From Ruminococcus sp. XPD3002 (lineage in GTDB: Bacteria > Bacillota > Clostridia > Oscillospirales > Ruminococcaceae): a stretch of 64,000 nucleotides of DNA. Numbering within the stretch: the stretch's first letter is position 1; the number at the start of each line of letters is the position of its first letter. The notes below the pieces were generated by a model, which did no database searches, had not been told where the DNA came from, and saw nothing but the letters and a program-made list of their open reading frames with translations. Positions 61,365 to 64,000 of this stretch are shown here, in pieces. The position numbers and the translations under genes are program-made. Location of the stretch: contig FPJT01000001.1 of NCBI GenBank assembly GCA_900119535.1, forward strand, positions 162,367 through 226,366. The letters run 5' to 3'.

Positions 61365-61577
61365 ATGATGCCGTTATCGTTTGCTGAGATCGGAAGCGAG
61401 CTTACGATCATAAAAGTCGGAGGAACTCCGGAAGTGAAGAAACACCTTGAGAATCTTGGCTTCGTTGCAGGCGGTAAGGTCCGTGTAGTTAATACTGTGG
61501 ACGGCAACCTGATCGTCAATGTCAAAGAAGCAAGAGTCGCTATAAGCCGTGAAATGGCGCAGAAGATCATGGTGTGA
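61365..61577 (+). CDS. feoA: FeoA family protein (first copy)
   Basis: 70 residues, SH3-like FeoA: LSFAEIGSELTIIKVGG, HLENLGFVAGGKVRVV and ISREMAQKIMV. FeoA is a small cytoplasmic partner of the ferrous iron transporter FeoB. Start ATG at 61365 after a GGAGG site; next feoA is 13 bp downstream. Confidence 0.93.
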   Translation: MMPLSFAEIGSELTIIKVGGTPEVKKHLENLGFVAGGKVRVVNTVDGNLIVNVKEARVAISREMAQKIMV

Positions 61578-61590
61578 GGAGGAGAAAAGA

Positions 61591-61809
61591 ATGAATCTGA
61601 AGGAAGTTAAGATCGGAGATACTGTTACTGTAGTCAAGCTTAACGGCGAAGGCGCAGTAAAACGCCGCATTATGGATATGGGTATCACCAAGGGCGTTAA
61701 TGTAACTGTAAGAAAGGTCGCTCCGCTTGGAGATCCTATCGAAGTAACTGTCAGAGGCTATGAACTTTCGATACGAAAGGAAGATGCCGAGAAAATAACT
61801 GTAAAATAG
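61591..61809 (+). CDS. feoA: FeoA family protein (second copy)
   Basis: 72 residues: LKEVKIGDTVTVVKLNGEG, RRIMDMGITKGVNVTV and ELSIRKEDAEKI. It differs clearly from the first copy, so the two are an old pair with perhaps different contacts on FeoB, as in other Clostridia. Start ATG at 61591 with GGAGGAG. Confidence 0.93.
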   Translation: MNLKEVKIGDTVTVVKLNGEGAVKRRIMDMGITKGVNVTVRKVAPLGDPIEVTVRGYELSIRKEDAEKITVK

Positions 61810-61862
61810 TTTGTTGGTATTAACACAATTTAATAGCAGCCTGAAAGTGAGGAAATGTTCAA

Positions 61863-64000
61863 ATGAGTATGAGGATAGCTCTCGCAGGTAACCCTAACTG
61901 CGGTAAAACAACTCTCTTCAATTCACTCACGGGTTCAAACCAGTTCGTAGGTAACTGGCCCGGAGTTACTGTAGAGAAAAAAGAGGGTAAACTTAAGAAG
62001 CATGATGATGTTATCATCACCGACCTTCCCGGTATCTATTCGCTTTCACCGTACACCCTTGAAGAGGTAGTTGCAAGAAATTACCTTATCGGTGAACGTC
62101 CCGATGCGATACTTAATATAATCGACGGTACAAACCTTGAAAGAAACCTCTATCTTACAACACAGCTTACAGAACTTGGCATACCAATGGTAATTGCTGT
62201 CAACATGATGGACGTTGTAAAGAAGAACGGAGATAAGATCAATATTTCCGAGCTTTCAAAGTCTCTCGGCTGCAAGATAGTAGAGATATCGGCTCTTAAG
62301 GGTGACGGTATAACAGAAGCTGCCGAGGCTGCAATAGCTGCTGCAAAGGACGGCAAGACCGTTCCGAAGCACACATTCTCGGGACCTGTTGAGCATACTA
62401 TCGCTCACATCGAGGAAGCAGCAGTACACGATATGCCTGAGGAGCAGCAGAGATGGTATGCAGTAAAGCTCTTCGAGCGTGATGAAAAGGTGCTTGAACA
62501 GCTTAATATCTCCGCAGATGTCAAGAAGCATATCGAGGAAGATATCGCTGCTGTTGAAAAAGAAATGGACGACGATGCAGAGTCCATTATCACAAACGAG
62601 CGCTATGAGTACATAACAAAGCTCATCAAGGGAAGCTACAAGAAGAAAAGTGCCGGTAAGCTCTCCCTTTCGGATAAGATAGACAAGGTAGTTACTAACC
62701 GCTGGCTCGGACTTCCGATATTCGCCCTTATCATGATCGTTGTATACTTAATCTCGGTTACAACAGTCGGCGGATGGGCCACAGACTGGGCTAATGACGG
62801 ACTCTTCGGAGACGGTTTCCACCTGTTCGGCATGAGCGGAGATTATGATGACGAGGTCGACAAGTGGGCAAATGAATTCGTGTTCACAGATGATGTAAAG
62901 GCAATAGTTGACGCTGCTGCTGCCGACTCCGACATCAAGGGTGCAGAAAAGCTTCAGGGCGCTGTCGAGGACGCTGACTTCGGCGCATTCGAGGAAGCTT
63001 ACGGCAGCTACGTTGACGAGTTCTACAAGAACGAGGAAAACGGCGGCGCAGTTTACGATATAGACGCTGCTCTCGGTGAGGCACTCGACGAGGAAGGTGA
63101 GTTCACAGCTCCCGATCCTGCTGATTATGGCACATGGGTACCGGGCGTTCCTGTTGTTGCTGAAAAGGGACTGGATGCTATAGGATGCGGCGACTGGCTC
63201 AAGAGCCTTATCCTTGACGGTATCGTAGCAGGTGTCGGTGCAGTTCTCGGATTCGTACCGCAGATGCTCGTGCTCTTCATATTCCTTGCATTCCTTGAAT
63301 CATGCGGATACATGGCAAGAGTTGCATTCATTATGGACCGTATCTTCCGCAGATTCGGACTTTCAGGTAAATCCTTCATCCCGATCCTCATCGGTACAGG
63401 ATGCGGCGTTCCCGGTATCATGGCTTCACGTACTATCGAGAACGAGCGCGACAGACGTATGACTATCATGACTACTACATTCATCCCATGCGGAGCCAAG
63501 CTCCCGATCATTGCCATGATCGCAATAGCACTTTTCGGCGGTGCATGGTGGGTAGGACCAAGCGCATACTTCCTTGGTATGGCAGCTATCATAGTATCAG
63601 GTATCATGCTCAAGAAGACAAAGATGTTCGCAGGAGATCCCGCTCCTTTCGTTATGGAGCTTCCTGCATACCATATGCCTACAGTAAGCAACATCCTCCG
63701 TTCAATGTGGGAGCGCGGATGGTCATTCATCAAGAAGGCAGGAACTATCATCCTTCTTTCATCCATCATCATCTGGTTCGGTTCAGCACACGGCTGGCCG
63801 GAGGGCGGTGCATTTGCATTCGATCCCGATATGGAGCTTGCTGATTCTATCCTCGGTCACATCGGTGACGCTGTAAAGTGGATATTCGCACCTCTTGGAT
63901 TCGACGATGCTGCTGCTACAGTTGCTACATTTATGGGACTTGTTGCAAAGGAAGACGTTGTCGGAGTATTCGGCGTTCTCGACTTCGAGGGACTTTCAAA
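61863..64000 (+). CDS. feoB: ferrous iron transporter FeoB, 3' end cut by window
   Basis: 712 codons seen, open to the window end. N-terminal G protein: GNPNCGKTT (9-17), the G3 motif DLPG, NMMD (G4) and a SAL G5 motif. A helical domain with GDP-dissociation function follows, then membrane Gate motifs, IPILIGTGCGVPGIMASRTI and FIPCGAKLPIIAMIA, with the cysteines thought to line the iron path. Between the first and second membrane helices is an acidic insert of about 100 residues (about 327-425), much longer than in E. coli FeoB. GTGAGG precedes the ATG. Third gene of the feo operon. Confidence 0.95.
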   Translation, partial: MSMRIALAGNPNCGKTTLFNSLTGSNQFVGNWPGVTVEKKEGKLKKHDDVIITDLPGIYSLSPYTLEEVVARNYLIGERPDAILNIIDGTNLERNLYLTTQLTELGIPMVIAVNMMDVVKKNGDKINISELSKSLGCKIVEISALKGDGITEAAEAAIAAAKDGKTVPKHTFSGPVEHTIAHIEEAAVHDMPEEQQRWYAVKLFERDEKVLEQLNISADVKKHIEEDIAAVEKEMDDDAESIITNERYEYITKLIKGSYKKKSAGKLSLSDKIDKVVTNRWLGLPIFALIMIVVYLISVTTVGGWATDWANDGLFGDGFHLFGMSGDYDDEVDKWANEFVFTDDVKAIVDAAAADSDIKGAEKLQGAVEDADFGAFEEAYGSYVDEFYKNEENGGAVYDIDAALGEALDEEGEFTAPDPADYGTWVPGVPVVAEKGLDAIGCGDWLKSLILDGIVAGVGAVLGFVPQMLVLFIFLAFLESCGYMARVAFIMDRIFRRFGLSGKSFIPILIGTGCGVPGIMASRTIENERDRRMTIMTTTFIPCGAKLPIIAMIAIALFGGAWWVGPSAYFLGMAAIIVSGIMLKKTKMFAGDPAPFVMELPAYHMPTVSNILRSMWERGWSFIKKAGTIILLSSIIIWFGSAHGWPEGGAFAFDPDMELADSILGHIGDAVKWIFAPLGFDDAAATVATFMGLVAKEDVVGVFGVLDFEGLS

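Noticed and set aside
61591..61809. Second feoA as a pseudogene
   Set aside because: Full length, with its own ribosome site and intact FeoA motifs; paired feoA genes are usual in Clostridia.

Overview
The window looks like chromosome of a cellulolytic, spore-forming Clostridia member close to Ruminococcus. Evidence: a secreted esterase carrying a type I dockerin (cellulosome assembly), sporulation-type proteins (SigG-like and SigH-like sigma factors, a SpoIID-type protein, a PdaA-like deacetylase), a Firmicutes-style mraZ-rsmH-ftsL-PBP-murE cell wall cluster, NifZ/ThiI without a rhodanese domain, rpsF-ssb-rpsR and feoA-feoA-feoB. I saw no rRNA, tRNA, CRISPR array, prophage or insertion sequence; nearly everything reads as core chromosome.

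Layout. 1-8.4 kb: end of an ABC-2 permease, then a signalling block in which a membrane EAL protein (degenerate GGDEF) is divergent from an operon of diguanylate cyclase, degenerate sensor-kinase-like membrane protein and solute-binding lipoprotein. 8.5-14.9 kb: pyridoxal kinase, sigG plus a SulP anion transporter, then the cysteine desulfurase/ThiI pair for tRNA thiolation. 15-19.1 kb: two class B sortases and a secreted SpoIID-like protein with permuted motif order. 19.2-33.9 kb: the division and cell wall cluster mraZ, rsmH, ftsL, PBP, murE, mraY, ftsW, murG, an alpha/beta hydrolase, murA, ftsQ/divIB and ftsZ. murF, murD and ftsA are not in it.

34-45.9 kb: a DivIVA-like coiled-coil protein, a SigH-like sigma factor, small zinc-ribbon and DUF1858 proteins, a TrmK-NIF3 fusion, RlmA-like methyltransferase, a membrane protein, an SDR, RqcH, 3-methyladenine glycosylase, an AraC regulator and a protein of unknown function with an internal duplication. 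46-54.3 kb: mostly minus-strand genes (HAD phosphatase, glycogen synthase, exonuclease III, rpsF-ssb-rpsR, secreted lipase) around a plus-strand pspA operon with a 56-residue membrane protein. 54.3-64 kb: an array of four hairpins, an AraC regulator with a PdaA-like deacetylase, a double GNAT protein, the 1044-residue double-esterase dockerin protein, and the feo operon with two matching inverted repeats around its promoter; feoB runs off the end.

Promoters are mostly easy to read: many have near-consensus -35/-10 boxes with exactly 17 bp between them, and several show that the true start codon lies downstream of the longest open frame. Candidate novel items: the permuted SpoIID protein beside two sortases, structured RNA elements before the PBP gene and the zinc-ribbon gene, the four-hairpin array, a ribosome-binding-site hairpin at murA, the c-di-GMP/solute-binding operon, and the feo operators.
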